Origin: an uncultured Opitutia bacterium
GTDB lineage: Bacteria; Verrucomicrobiota; Verrucomicrobiia; Opitutales; UBA953
Assembly: GCA_903855995.1 (NCBI GenBank)
Contig: CAIOAN010000006.1
Location: forward strand, 89,401-153,400
Direction: 5' to 3'
Length of the DNA: 64,000 nucleotides
Shown: positions 11,022 to 19,264 of the stretch, in pieces
How positions within the stretch are numbered: the stretch's first letter is position 1
Layout of the letters: each line of letters starts with the position of its first letter
Notes under the pieces: generated by a model
Database searches by the model: none
What the model saw: the letters and a program-made list of their open reading frames with translations, nothing else
Told to the model about the DNA's origin: nothing
Translations under genes and position numbers: made by a program

Positions 11022-12251
11022 TTACTCGCTCTTGTTGTAGTTGACGTAGCCGTCGGTGAGATCGGCGGCCAGCAGGCGGAACTTCGCGTCACCGAGGTTA
11101 AGCCGCAACCGAACGGCGAAGCGGGCGGCCTTCACGACCTGCTTCCACCGGGGCTTGTTCTCCGGCAACGGCTTGCCGCCGAGCACGGCCGGGACGTCGT
11201 CATACAAGATATCGAGCTTGTTCTCATCCAGCCCGGTCCGGGCATAGCCGGCGGCATCCGCCAGACGTCCCCAGTTCGGGTCTTCGCCATACCATGAGGA
11301 CTTCACGAGCAGCGAATTGCCAATCGCCCGGGCGATTTTTTCAGCGTCGGCGCGGGTGCGAGCACCTTCGATTTCAACCGCGACGACCTTGGTGATCTTT
11401 TCGCCGTCGCCGACGATTTTCTCCGCCAAGGCGAAGCAGACCTTATCGAGCGCCTCTTGGAAAAGCTGGCGAAGGGAGGGCTCGGCGGCGGCGCCGACCA
11501 CGACGCCAGAAGCCCCCGAGGCGAGCAGCAACACGGTGTCATTCGTCGACATATCGCCATCGACGCTGACGCAGTTGAAAGACTGGTCGGAAGAAGACTT
11601 GAGCGCGGCCTTCAACTCAGCGGGGGACGCGGAGGCATCCGTGCAGACGAAGGCGAGCATCGTCGCCATGTTAGGCTCAATCATGCCAGCCCCCTTGGCG
11701 ATGCCGGCGACGGTGACCGTCCGGCCCTGCCATTTGAAGCGTGCAGTGACGGATTTCGGACGCGTGTCGGAAGTCAGGATGGCATTAGCGGAGCGCACGC
11801 CTTCAGCGGCGTCCCGGGAAAGGCGGGAGGCGGACACCTTAATTCCTTCGGCCACTTTTGCCATCGGCAGCAACTCGCCGATACGCCCGGTAGAGCAGAC
11901 AAGGAAGCCGTCCGTTGGGGAGCCGACGGCGGCGGCGGCAAGCTTCGCCATGACGGCCGCATCGATGTCTCCCTGCTCAGAGGTGCAGGCATTGGCGTTA
12001 CCGCTGTTGCCGACGATGCCGCGGATCTTGTCCGCCGAAACGGCGAGTAGCTGCTGGCAGAAGCGTACGGGCGAGGCTTTGACGTCATTAGTCGTGAAGA
12101 CGCCGGCGGCGGCGCAGAGCTGATCCGCCACGACCAAAGTCAGGTCCAGACGGTCGGTAGCCTTGTTGCGGATATCGCAGGCGGCAGCCCCGACACGAAA
12201 GCCAGGGACGTCGGAAATACCCGGCGAATCATTGGTGAACTCGATGGACAT
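11022..12251 (-). CDS. argJ: Bifunctional ornithine acetyltransferase/N-acetylglutamate synthase
   Basis: Transfers acetyl from N-acetylornithine to glutamate, recycling the acetyl group, so a separate ArgE deacetylase is not needed. The 409-aa precursor holds the self-cleavage site [14 protein letters not shown] with the nucleophile Thr197, dividing it into alpha and beta chains of about 196 and 213 residues. Whether it also makes acetylglutamate from acetyl-CoA cannot be read from sequence alone. argC ends 6 bases upstream; argB starts 50 bases downstream. Confidence 0.95.
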   Translation of the reverse strand: MSIEFTNDSPGISDVPGFRVGAAACDIRNKATDRLDLTLVVADQLCAAAGVFTTNDVKASPVRFCQQLLAVSADKIRGIVGNSGNANACTSEQGDIDAAVMAKLAAAAVGSPTDGFLVCSTGRIGELLPMAKVAEGIKVSASRLSRDAAEGVRSANAILTSDTRPKSVTARFKWQGRTVTVAGIAKGAGMIEPNMATMLAFVCTDASASPAELKAALKSSSDQSFNCVSVDGDMSTNDTVLLLASGASGVVVGAAAEPSLRQLFQEALDKVCFALAEKIVGDGEKITKVVAVEIEGARTRADAEKIARAIGNSLLVKSSWYGEDPNWGRLADAAGYARTGLDENKLDILYDDVPAVLGGKPLPENKPRWKQVVKAARFAVRLRLNLGDAKFRLLAADLTDGYVNYNKSE

Positions 12252-12257
12252 GGAAAA

Positions 12258-13307
12258 TTAACGCAGGCCTTCAGCCTCATCCCAGCCCATCATCAGGTTG
12301 AGATTCTGGACCGCCTGGCCCCCTGCGCCCTTGAGAAGATTGTCGATTACCGAGGTGATGATCAGGTTGCCCGTGCGAGCATCAGCGACCACGGAACAAG
12401 CGACCCGATTGGTGTGCGCGACGTGGGCGGTGTCAGGGAAATCGCCCGATTTGAGGAGCGTCACAAACGGACGACCTGCATAGACCTTCTGCCACACAGC
12501 CTCAACCTGAGCGGCCGTCACCCCGGGGGCGGGCACGACGATGGTCGTGGCGATACCCCGGTGCATGGGTGCGAGGTGCGGATTGAATTGGACGACGACC
12601 GGCTGGCCGGCCGCGGCGGAAAATGCCTCCTCAATCTCGGCGATGTGTCGATGGCCAGGGATGCCGTAGGCTTTGACAGAGCCGTCGCGCTCGCAGAACA
12701 GGTAGCCGACGTCGGCCTTCTTGCCCGCGCCGGAGACACCGCTGTAAGAATTAATGACGAGCCGGCCTGGTTCAGGCTTAAGCAAGCCCGCGCGCAGCAG
12801 CGGCACCAGCGGCACCTGGATACTCGTCGGATAGCAACCTGGACAGGCGATCAGCTTCGCGGACTTCCAGGTATCATCGGTCTGCAGTTCGGGGATGACA
12901 TAACGGGCCTGCGCGGCGAGCGCGGGTGCGGGATGGTCGTGTCCGTAATATTTCTTATAGGTGGCGAGGTCACGCAGCCGGAAGTCAGCCGAGAGATCGA
13001 GCACGCGCTTACCGGCCGCCACGAGCGGCTGGGCGTATTCCGCGGCGACGCCGTGCGGCAGTGCCAAGAACCAGACATCCACATCGGATTTCGCGCACTC
13101 CTCAGGCGAGGAGGCGGAGAATGCCAGGGTCGGGTCGACCACGCCGCGCAGGCGCGGGATTTCCTCGCTGACCCATTTGCCGGCGAGCGTGCGGGAGCAG
13201 ACGGCGGCGAGCTTGACGCGGGGATGCCGGGCGAGCACGCGGACGAGTTCCTCCCCGGTGTAGCCCGAGGCTCCGACAATGCCGACCTTGGTCAGGTTTG
13301 AGGACAT
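12258..13307 (-). CDS. argC: N-acetyl-gamma-glutamyl-phosphate reductase
   Basis: NADPH-dependent reduction of acetylglutamyl phosphate to the semialdehyde. The 349-aa product has the nucleotide-binding GASGYTGEEL at residues 13-22, the catalytic cysteine in ACPGCYPT near residue 160, and PGHRHIAEIEEA. First gene of the argC-J-B-D-F-G unit. No ArgR-type operator could be recognised in the short gap before it, which is largely taken up by the rpsI terminator. Confidence 0.96.
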   Translation of the reverse strand: MSSNLTKVGIVGASGYTGEELVRVLARHPRVKLAAVCSRTLAGKWVSEEIPRLRGVVDPTLAFSASSPEECAKSDVDVWFLALPHGVAAEYAQPLVAAGKRVLDLSADFRLRDLATYKKYYGHDHPAPALAAQARYVIPELQTDDTWKSAKLIACPGCYPTSIQVPLVPLLRAGLLKPEPGRLVINSYSGVSGAGKKADVGYLFCERDGSVKAYGIPGHRHIAEIEEAFSAAAGQPVVVQFNPHLAPMHRGIATTIVVPAPGVTAAQVEAVWQKVYAGRPFVTLLKSGDFPDTAHVAHTNRVACSVVADARTGNLIITSVIDNLLKGAGGQAVQNLNLMMGWDEAEGLR

Positions 13308-13365
13308 GGCTTGAGTGTGTGTTTATTAGATGACGAATGGATGGAAGGACACAGAAAACTGGGCA

Positions 13366-13394
13366 ACAAAAAGGCCCCGGGGTGCCGGGGCCTT
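13366..13394 (-). terminator. Terminator of the rplM-rpsI operon
   Basis: A 10-bp perfect stem (CCGGGGCCTT on one arm) with a 4-base loop, followed on the minus strand by a TTTTTGTTG tract. It separates the ribosomal operon from argC. Confidence 0.85.
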
Positions 13395-13418
13395 CGAGGG
13401 TTCCTGTCTCTTCGCGGA

Positions 13419-13817
13419 TTAACGCTTCGAGAACTGGAAACGCTTGCGGGCGCCGGGACGGCCGGGCTTCTTACGTTCGCGCATACGACCGTCGCGGGTA
13501 AGGAGACCTTCCTTCTTGAGAGGGGCGCGCAGGGTGGCGTCCATCTTCTGGATGGCGCGGGCAAGTCCGTGGGAGATGGCACCGGCCTGGCCGTTGGGGC
13601 CGCCGCCGATCACCAGAACGATTGCATCGACCTGGCCTTCGAGTCCGGCGGTGCGGATTGGCAGTGTGGCTGCTTTGACGAGGGCCTCGGTGTAAAGGTA
13701 CTCCTCGGCAGGCTTGCCGTTGATGGAAATGGTGCCGGTGCCGCGGGTGAGGCGGACGCGGGCCGAAGCGGTCTTACGACGGCCGACGGCGGTGATGGCA
13801 GGGGTCTTGGCGCTCAT
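13419..13817 (-). CDS. rpsI: 30S ribosomal protein S9
   Basis: Small-subunit head protein whose C-terminal tail reaches the P-site tRNA. The 132-aa product has GRRKTASARV near the start, the conserved GGGPNGQAGA and ends in the expected basic tail with terminal FSKR. Follows rplM by 18 bases, the almost universal rplM-rpsI pair, and ends in a strong terminator. Confidence 0.98.
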   Translation of the reverse strand: MSAKTPAITAVGRRKTASARVRLTRGTGTISINGKPAEEYLYTEALVKAATLPIRTAGLEGQVDAIVLVIGGGPNGQAGAISHGLARAIQKMDATLRAPLKKEGLLTRDGRMRERKKPGRPGARKRFQFSKR

Positions 13818-13835
13818 TGCAAAGATTTCGTTCGA

Positions 13836-14267
13836 TTAACCCTTGAAAGGAATCGGGTTGGAAGCGGCGTGATCATGCTTGTCGCCGGCGTAGACGCGCA
13901 GTTTGAGGAGCATCTCATTGGCGAGGCGGTTCTTGGGGAGCATGCCCTTGACGGCATGGGTGACCAGGAACTCAGGGCGGCGGACGCGCATGGCGGCGGC
14001 CGTGCGGCGGTAGGCGGTACCCACCCAGCCGGTGAAGAACATGTATGTCTTGTCCTCTTCCTTGGAGCCGGTGAGGCGCACCTTGTCGGCGTTGATCACG
14101 ATGACATAGTCACCCGTGTCGACGTGCGGGGTGTAGGTGGGCTTGTGGCGGCCGCGGAGAATGTTGGCGATTTTGACAGCGAGGCGGCCCAGGACTTGGT
14201 CCTTGGCGTCAACGACATACCAGGTCTTGTCCTTGAGCTGCACGTTCTTGGCTAGCGTGGTCTTCAT
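13836..14267 (-). CDS. rplM: 50S ribosomal protein L13
   Basis: Early-assembly large-subunit protein. The true start is the ATG at 14267 (MKTTLAKNVQ), giving 143 aa, the family norm; the upstream 31 codons in frame have no L13 similarity. Conserved segments WYVVDAKDQVLGRLA and VRGMLPKNRLA-like MLPKNRL are present. The 90 bases before it contain a C/G-rich hairpin but no convincing promoter. Confidence 0.97.
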   Translation of the reverse strand: MKTTLAKNVQLKDKTWYVVDAKDQVLGRLAVKIANILRGRHKPTYTPHVDTGDYVIVINADKVRLTGSKEEDKTYMFFTGWVGTAYRRTAAAMRVRRPEFLVTHAVKGMLPKNRLANEMLLKLRVYAGDKHDHAASNPIPFKG

Positions 14268-14354
14268 AAAGAGGGAAAGCGGGAACATGAGAAAGGACCC
14301 CCCTCCGTCAACACCCGAATACACCCCCGAGGGGGTATGGGCAAAATAAGCCAA

Positions 14355-14388
14355 AAACAAGGGAGGCGCGGCCTAAGCCGCGCCTCCC
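14355..14388 (-). terminator. Terminator after the outer-membrane barrel gene
   Basis: A 12-bp perfect stem (GGGAGGCGCGGC and its complement) with loop CTAA on the plus strand. On the minus strand it is followed by TTGTTTTTGG. A second weaker hairpin (14395-14420) overlaps the gene end. Confidence 0.85.
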
Positions 14389-14417
14389 GAATCAGGCCTT
14401 CCTATTAAAGGGAAGGC

Positions 14418-15179
14418 TTAGAACTTGAAGTTGGCGAAAACGCGAACCCAAGCCGTGGAACCGGCGGTCTTGGCCTGACCGTCGGTGTTATAAGCCCAAT
14501 TCACACCAGCACCAAGAACGGCACCCTGGCCGACGGCGCGGGTGAGATCCACGGAGGCGCCGAGGTATTCATAGGCGTTCTTCACGTCGTAGGAGCTGGC
14601 ACCCGCATGGCTGAAACCGGCGTAGGCCTTCGAAACGATATCGAAACCGGCCAGACCGACGGCGGCACCGGAGAAGGTCTTGGAACCAGCGAGCTCCAGC
14701 GTGTACTGCTTCAGGTCGTTGCTGTAGTAGACGTAGGCGGAAGGCTTGAGAGCCACCGTGGACAGGGTCGTGCCAACGTAGATTTCATTGTTGGAGCGGA
14801 TCTGGGTGAAACCATCCGAGGCGAGGGTGCGGACCGAAGGAGAGGTCAGGCGCTGGACGCCGACATCGATGATGCCATAGGCGGAATCCGTCTTGGCACC
14901 GAGGGTGTAGGTACGCTCAACGCCATCAGCGTTGAAGAAGTTCAGGTAGGTCGAGACGCCGGTGAAACCCGGGACGTTATACTCGATGGTGACGGCGGAC
15001 TGAACCAGGCCGGCGGAGTCGGAGCGTTCAACGCCGCGGAAGACGTTGGCACCGCTCCACGAGACGCTGCCGCGGACGGCGAGGTCGGTGTTGGTGGCGG
15101 CGACGGGCGCCGGGGCGGTCTGGGCGGAAACGCCGGCGGCGAAGCTGGCGAGGGCGAGGGCGGTGAGGGTGTGCTTCAT
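14418..15179 (-). CDS. Outer-membrane beta-barrel protein, unknown substrate
   Basis: The 253-aa product starts with a signal peptide (MKHTLTALALASFAAGVSA, cleavage likely after Ala19) and then alternates polar and aromatic residues in short strands (for example YVYYSNDLKQYTLEL), ending in Phe, as barrel proteins inserted by BamA do. It resembles the small TorF/putative outer-membrane family seen in many Gram-negatives, but I cannot name a function. The frame extends upstream to 15233; the signal-peptide ATG at 15179 is chosen. It lies only 31 bases after the icd terminator, leaving almost no room for a promoter of its own. Confidence 0.7.
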   Translation of the reverse strand: MKHTLTALALASFAAGVSAQTAPAPVAATNTDLAVRGSVSWSGANVFRGVERSDSAGLVQSAVTIEYNVPGFTGVSTYLNFFNADGVERTYTLGAKTDSAYGIIDVGVQRLTSPSVRTLASDGFTQIRSNNEIYVGTTLSTVALKPSAYVYYSNDLKQYTLELAGSKTFSGAAVGLAGFDIVSKAYAGFSHAGASSYDVKNAYEYLGASVDLTRAVGQGAVLGAGVNWAYNTDGQAKTAGSTAWVRVFANFKF

Positions 15180-15209
15180 GGTTGGGTTGTGACCCATCGT
15201 TTTGCCCAT

Positions 15210-15254
15210 AAAAAAGCTGTTGGCAAGCCCCAAGGACCGGGGCTGCCAACAGCT
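15210..15254 (-). terminator. Strong terminator of icd, immediately before the barrel gene
   Basis: A long imperfect stem: AGCTGTTGGCA pairs with TGCCAACAGCT, extended by an inner GCCCC/GGGGC, with a 7-base loop. On the minus strand it is followed by six Ts. It lies between the icd stop and the outer-membrane gene. Confidence 0.9.
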
Positions 15255-15281
15255 GAGCGTGTGTATATAATTTTCAGAGAC

Positions 15282-16535
15282 TTACATCGCCGCGATGATC
15301 GCATCGCCGAACTCGGAGCACTTGATCTCCGTCGCGCCCTGCATCTGCCGGGCGAAATCATAAGTCACGCGGCCGCCGCCGATCGCGCCATTGAGTCCCT
15401 TGAGCACGAGGTCCGCCGCTTCCAGCCAACCCATGTAACGAAGCATCATCTCGCCGGAGAGCACCACGGAGCCGGGATTAACGACATCCTTGTTCGCGTA
15501 TTTCGGAGCCGTGCCGTGCGTAGCCTCGAATATGGCATGACCCGTGAGATAGTTGATGTTGCCGCCGGGCGCGATGCCGATGCCACCCACCTGGGCGGCC
15601 AGTGCGTCGGACAGATAATCGCCGTTGAGATTAAGCGTCGCGATGACGTCGAAGTCGGTGGGGCGCGTCAGGATCTGCTGCAGGGTGATGTCCGCGATGG
15701 CATCCTTGATGATGAGGCCGGCGCCGGGCTTGCCCTCGGGGATCTTGCACCAGGGACCGCCGTCGATCTCCTCCGCGCCGAACTCGCTCTTGGCCAGGTC
15801 GTAACCCCACTTCATGAAAGCCCCCTCGGTGTACTTCATGATATTCCCCTTATGAACGAGGGTGAGCGATTTGCGTTTCTCGGCGATGGCGTACTCGATC
15901 GCGGAACGGATGAGGCGCTCGGATCCCGGACGGGAAACCGGCTTGATGCCGAGGCCCACGGTGGCGGGCTGCTCGGCGCCGAAACGGATCTTCTTAAATT
16001 CCTTGGGGAAGTTGGTCTTGATGAACTCGAGGGTCTTCAGTGCGATTTCCGAACCCGCTTCGAAATCGATGCCGGCGTAGATGTCCTCGGTGTTCTCGCG
16101 GAAGATCACCATGTTGACCTTGCCAGGATTCTTCACAGGTGAAGGCACGCCAGTGAACCACTGCACCGGACGGAGACAGACATAGAGGTCAAGCTGCTGG
16201 CGGAGCGCGACGTTGAGCGAGCGGATACCGCCGCCCGTGGGAGTCGTCAGCGGACCCTTGATGCCCACGAGGTAGTCACGGAACGCGGTCAGGGTTTCCT
16301 CAGGGAGCCAGTTGCCGGTTGCCTTAAAAGCCTTCTCGCCGGCGAGCACCTCGAGCCACTCGATCTTGCGCTTACCTGCGTAGGCCTTGGCGACCGCCGC
16401 ATCCAGGACGCGAACGGAGGCGCGCCAGATGTCCGGCCCCGTGCCGTCACCCTCAATGAAGGGGACGACCGGATGGTCGGGAACGGTCAGCTTACCGTTG
16501 GAAATGGTGATACGGCCGGATGCGGGGGTGCTCAT
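15282..16535 (-). CDS. icd: Isocitrate dehydrogenase (NADP type)
   Basis: Oxidative decarboxylation of isocitrate to 2-oxoglutarate in the TCA cycle. The 417-aa product matches the E. coli-type dimeric enzyme: GDGTGPDIW near the start, the substrate motif [31 protein letters not shown] and [10 protein letters not shown]. The frame opens to 16679, but the ATG at 16535 (MSTPASGRI) gives the expected length. Coenzyme preference for NADP is inferred from family resemblance. Ends in a long terminator. Confidence 0.94.
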   Translation of the reverse strand: MSTPASGRITISNGKLTVPDHPVVPFIEGDGTGPDIWRASVRVLDAAVAKAYAGKRKIEWLEVLAGEKAFKATGNWLPEETLTAFRDYLVGIKGPLTTPTGGGIRSLNVALRQQLDLYVCLRPVQWFTGVPSPVKNPGKVNMVIFRENTEDIYAGIDFEAGSEIALKTLEFIKTNFPKEFKKIRFGAEQPATVGLGIKPVSRPGSERLIRSAIEYAIAEKRKSLTLVHKGNIMKYTEGAFMKWGYDLAKSEFGAEEIDGGPWCKIPEGKPGAGLIIKDAIADITLQQILTRPTDFDVIATLNLNGDYLSDALAAQVGGIGIAPGGNINYLTGHAIFEATHGTAPKYANKDVVNPGSVVLSGEMMLRYMGWLEAADLVLKGLNGAIGGGRVTYDFARQMQGATEIKCSEFGDAIIAAM

Positions 16536-16622
16536 GGTGTCTAAGAGAGAGACAAGAAACCTTGTTCCGGGGGTCGGTTTCAAGCCAATACGCCGAACCG
16601 CCCGCCCGTCGGCGATACCGCC

Positions 16623-16653
16623 AAAAGAAAAGGACCCCCTTGCGAGGGTCCTT
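16623..16653 (-). terminator. Terminator after the RHH / lysine-rich tail gene
   Basis: Stem AAGGACCC/GGGTCCTT with an 8-base loop; on the minus strand it is followed by TTTTCTTTT. It separates the RHH gene from icd. Confidence 0.75.
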
Positions 16654-16711
16654 GTTATAACCGGGAGTGCCGGCGCCATCCGCCCCGAGGGACGGAAAAG
16701 ACTAGGAAGAA

Positions 16712-16777
16712 TTACTTCTTCTTAGCTTTGGTGGCCTTCTTGGCGCTCTTCTTAGCAGCAGCCTTCTTTTTAGCCAT
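16712..16777 (-). CDS. Nested 21-aa lysine/alanine peptide (possible internal start)
   Basis: An ATG at 16777, in frame inside the RHH gene, has the best Shine-Dalgarno of the area (AAAGGA, 7 bases before the ATG) and would yield a free 21-residue peptide of Lys, Ala, Ser and Thr. Verrucomicrobial genomes often annotate very short Lys/Ala-rich proteins of this kind. Either the RHH protein simply has this tail, or the tail is also made alone. Confidence 0.4.
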   Translation of the reverse strand: MAKKKAAAKKSAKKATKAKKK

Positions 16778-17107
16778 AGTAGTGTCCTTTTTTTGGATCG
16801 TTGTTGGGTTTGAGGGCAGCGCCTGAAGCGCCACCCTGACGATTCGCCCCACGCTCACCCGGGCGTTGCGCGCCTGACGGGTAATACGAGTACGGAGCTC
16901 CGACGGTACGCGGAAAGATACCTGGCGGGACCGGGTGGTCTCCAGGGAAGGACGGGAGTCATCGAAACGGTCGAGCGCGTGACGGATCACTTCACTCAAG
17001 GTGCTGAATCCGGACCGATGCTGAAAGGCGACCGCTTCAGAGTGGAGCTTCGGGGGAAGCGACACTGTGATGAGACTTTCGCTCGGGGTTTCGGTTCGGT
17101 TCGTCAC
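16712..17107 (-). CDS. Tandem ribbon-helix-helix protein with histone-H1-like lysine/alanine tail
   Basis: Not a named family. With a GTG start at 17107 the product is 131 aa and has two successive ribbon-helix-helix patterns: residues 12-48 (strand ITVSLPP, then two helices) and 62-97 (strand QVSFRVP, then two helices). RHH proteins bind DNA as dimers whose paired strands fill the major groove; two copies in one chain would make a covalent pseudo-dimer. Residues 111-131 are almost only Lys and Ala, like bacterial H1-type tails. No ATG is available upstream, and a promoter-like sequence ends 24 bases before the GTG, supporting this start. DNA binding is an inference. Confidence 0.6.
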   Translation of the reverse strand: MTNRTETPSESLITVSLPPKLHSEAVAFQHRSGFSTLSEVIRHALDRFDDSRPSLETTRSRQVSFRVPSELRTRITRQARNARVSVGRIVRVALQALPSNPTTIQKKDTTMAKKKAAAKKSAKKATKAKKK

Positions 17108-17130
17108 GTTGCGGTTAACTCTTAGTAAGA

Positions 17131-17158
17131 TTGATAAGCATAAGTTGCGCTTGCGCAA
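17131..17158 (-). promoter_or_regulatory. Promoter and 10-bp palindrome before the RHH gene
   Basis: On the minus strand TTGCGC (17158-17153), a 16-base spacer and TATCAA (17136-17131) form a plausible promoter. The -35 lies in the perfect palindrome CTTGCGCAAG (17150-17159), a candidate self-repression site for the RHH product. Confidence 0.4.
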
Positions 17159-17219
17159 GAGGAAACTTTCGTGTCGCCGGAGCGCCTCCGACGACGCGTA
17201 AAAAATCCGTTCAGAAGTT

Positions 17220-17248
17220 GTCGCGTAAATATGAAATCGATACGCGAC
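17220..17248 (+). promoter_or_regulatory. Inverted-repeat operator candidate before the metal ATPase
   Basis: GTCGCGTA (17220-17227) and TACGCGAC (17241-17248) are perfect 8-bp arms around a 13-base AT-rich centre, about 50 bases before the ATPase start. This size and symmetry suit a dimeric metal-responsive repressor or activator, but no such regulator gene is adjacent. Confidence 0.45.
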
Positions 17249-17298
17249 GCGACGGTGCGCGTGGTTGACCCGACGACATCGCCGCACAGATTGAACAC

Positions 17299-19206
17299 AT
17301 GCACGATCACTCTGGCGACGAAGAGCACGAAGCGGCGGGCGAATGGCGAAAGCTCGCGCTACTGGCCCTCCTCTGCGGCTCATTCGGCCTGCTTTCATTG
17401 ATTGCAAAGCACTTCGGCGGCACGGAGAGCCCCTGGGGCCTCCTCTTGATCGGGGCCTCGTGCCTGGCCGGCGGATGGGATGCCGCGATCGATGCATGGG
17501 CCTCGCTGAAGGCGCGGCGCATCGACGTCCATCTGCTCATGCTGGTCGTCGCCGTCGGCGCCTGGATCGTCGGTGCGCGCGAAGAAGGCGCCCTGCTGCT
17601 TTTCCTGTTCTCCACCGCGGGCGCCATCGAACATTACGCGATGGACCGTACCCGCGGGGCGATTGACGCCCTCCTCGACCGGGCCCCCAAACAAGCCCGA
17701 CTGCTGGGCGAAAACGACACCGAAACCGAGATTGCCGTGGCCTCGCTGCGCCCGGATGACCGCATCGTCATCCTCCCGGGTGAGCTCGTACCCGCCGATG
17801 GCATCGTCCTCTCAGGCGAGAGCGCCGTGGATGAATCCAACCTGACGGGCGAAGCCAAACCAGCGGCCAAGATGCCCGGTTCGACCGTCTCAGGCGGCAC
17901 CCTGAACTCCTGGGGCCGCTTGGTCGTGCGTGTCACGAAAGCCGAAATCGACAGCGCCCTGCACCGCATCGTCCGCTTGATCCGTGAAGCCCAGGAAAGC
18001 AAGGCTCCGGCCCAGCGGACCATCGATCGCTGGGGCGATGTCTATGCTATCTTCACCCTCTCCGCCGCCGCCCTTTTCTTCATCGCCCTACTGATGACGG
18101 GCACGCCCATCACCGGCGGCGAAGGTTCGGCGTTATACCGCTCGATGACCCTGCTAGTCGTGCTGAGCCCCTGCGCCTTGGTGCTCTCCGTGCCCTCCGC
18201 CGTACTCGCGGCCATCGCGGCTGGTGCCCGTAACGGCATCCTCTTCAGAGGCGGCGCCGCCGTCGAGCGGCTCGCTGACGTGGATTGCGTCTGCTTCGAC
18301 AAGACGGGGACGCTCACCGCCGGAGAGCCCGAAGTCGCCGCCCTCGAAGTCTTCCCGGCTGGAGCGGATCGCCGACGCGCCTTGGACGCCCTCCTCTCTC
18401 TTGAATCGGGCACGACCCACCCCTTCGCAGCAGGCGTCGTCCGCGCCTGCCGACGTGAAGGCGCCACCCAGCAGCCCGTGCAAGGGCTCTCTAACTCTCC
18501 CGGTCAAGGTGTGGCCGGATCCGTCGCCGGCACCCGCTGGAGCGTGGGCACTCGAGAATTCGTCGGCGGTCACGACCTGCCGCCAGCCACCGTCGAAGCC
18601 GGGGCGATCGTGAGTGAAGTCTGGGCCTCGGACGGGTCCATCGTCGTCCGTGCGACCCTCGTTGACCAAATCCGGGTAGAGAGCCGCCCCACCCTCGCCG
18701 CCCTGCATGCCCGCAAGATCAGAACCGTGATGCTGACCGGTGATCGCGAGGAGGCCGCCGCCGCTGCCGCTCACCAAGTAGGAGTGCAGTCTTACGCCGC
18801 CGCGCTCACCCCTGACGCTAAGATGGCGGCCATCCGCCGTTATTCCGCCGAGGGTCACGTGGTCGCCATGGTCGGCGACGGCGTCAACGACGCCCCAAGC
18901 CTCGCGGCAGCTGACGTGGCCATCGGCATGGGCGGCCGCGGCAGCGATGCCGCACTCGAATCGAGCGACCTCGTCCTCACCGATGACCGCATTGGCCGCT
19001 TGGTGGATGCAATTGAACTCAGCCGCACAGCCCGGGCGGCCATTCGCTTCAACGTCATCGTCTCCATCAGCGCCGCGCTCGGCATGGCCGCGTATGTGGT
19101 CTTCAATCGCGCGCCCCTCACCCTAGGCGTCGCGGTCCACGAAGGTAGCACGGTCCTCGTCTGCCTCAACGGGCTGCGCCTGCTGGGCTACCGCCCGAAG
19201 CGCTGA
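17299..19206 (+). CDS. P1B-type heavy-metal-exporting ATPase, P1B-4-like
   Basis: Inner-membrane pump that exports transition-metal ions using ATP. The 635-aa protein has a short His/Asp/Glu-rich N-terminus (HDHSGDEEHE) instead of a ferredoxin-like metal domain, membrane helices, the actuator TGE (residues 183-185), the membrane metal site SPC at 290-292, the phosphorylated Asp334 in DKTGTLT, the nucleotide-domain HP in TTHPFA, GDGVNDAP and HEGST at about 614-618. SPC plus HEG(G/S)T is the signature used for the P1B-4 group (Co, Zn, Fe(II) and related ions), rather than the CPC of Cu or Zn/Cd pumps. The actual metal is not determined by sequence. Confidence 0.88.
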   Translation: MHDHSGDEEHEAAGEWRKLALLALLCGSFGLLSLIAKHFGGTESPWGLLLIGASCLAGGWDAAIDAWASLKARRIDVHLLMLVVAVGAWIVGAREEGALLLFLFSTAGAIEHYAMDRTRGAIDALLDRAPKQARLLGENDTETEIAVASLRPDDRIVILPGELVPADGIVLSGESAVDESNLTGEAKPAAKMPGSTVSGGTLNSWGRLVVRVTKAEIDSALHRIVRLIREAQESKAPAQRTIDRWGDVYAIFTLSAAALFFIALLMTGTPITGGEGSALYRSMTLLVVLSPCALVLSVPSAVLAAIAAGARNGILFRGGAAVERLADVDCVCFDKTGTLTAGEPEVAALEVFPAGADRRRALDALLSLESGTTHPFAAGVVRACRREGATQQPVQGLSNSPGQGVAGSVAGTRWSVGTREFVGGHDLPPATVEAGAIVSEVWASDGSIVVRATLVDQIRVESRPTLAALHARKIRTVMLTGDREEAAAAAAHQVGVQSYAAALTPDAKMAAIRRYSAEGHVVAMVGDGVNDAPSLAAADVAIGMGGRGSDAALESSDLVLTDDRIGRLVDAIELSRTARAAIRFNVIVSISAALGMAAYVVFNRAPLTLGVAVHEGSTVLVCLNGLRLLGYRPKR

Positions 19207-19210
19207 CACG

Positions 19211-19246
19211 AAAAGGCCCCGCGGGTGCTACCCGAGGGGCCTTTTT
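19211..19246 (+). terminator. Bidirectional terminator between metal ATPase and RNase E/G
   Basis: Outer stem AAAAGGCCCC/GGGGCCTTTT with an inner stem CGGGT/ACCCG and a 3-base loop, ending in TTTTT on the plus strand and TTTT on the minus strand. The two flanking genes converge here. Confidence 0.9.
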
Positions 19247-19264
19247 ACCGACTAAGCGAGAAGC

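Noticed and set aside
14607..16142. 511-codon plus-strand open frame over the barrel gene and icd
   Set aside because: Crosses two clear genes and a terminator in antisense; the result of GC-rich codon use.
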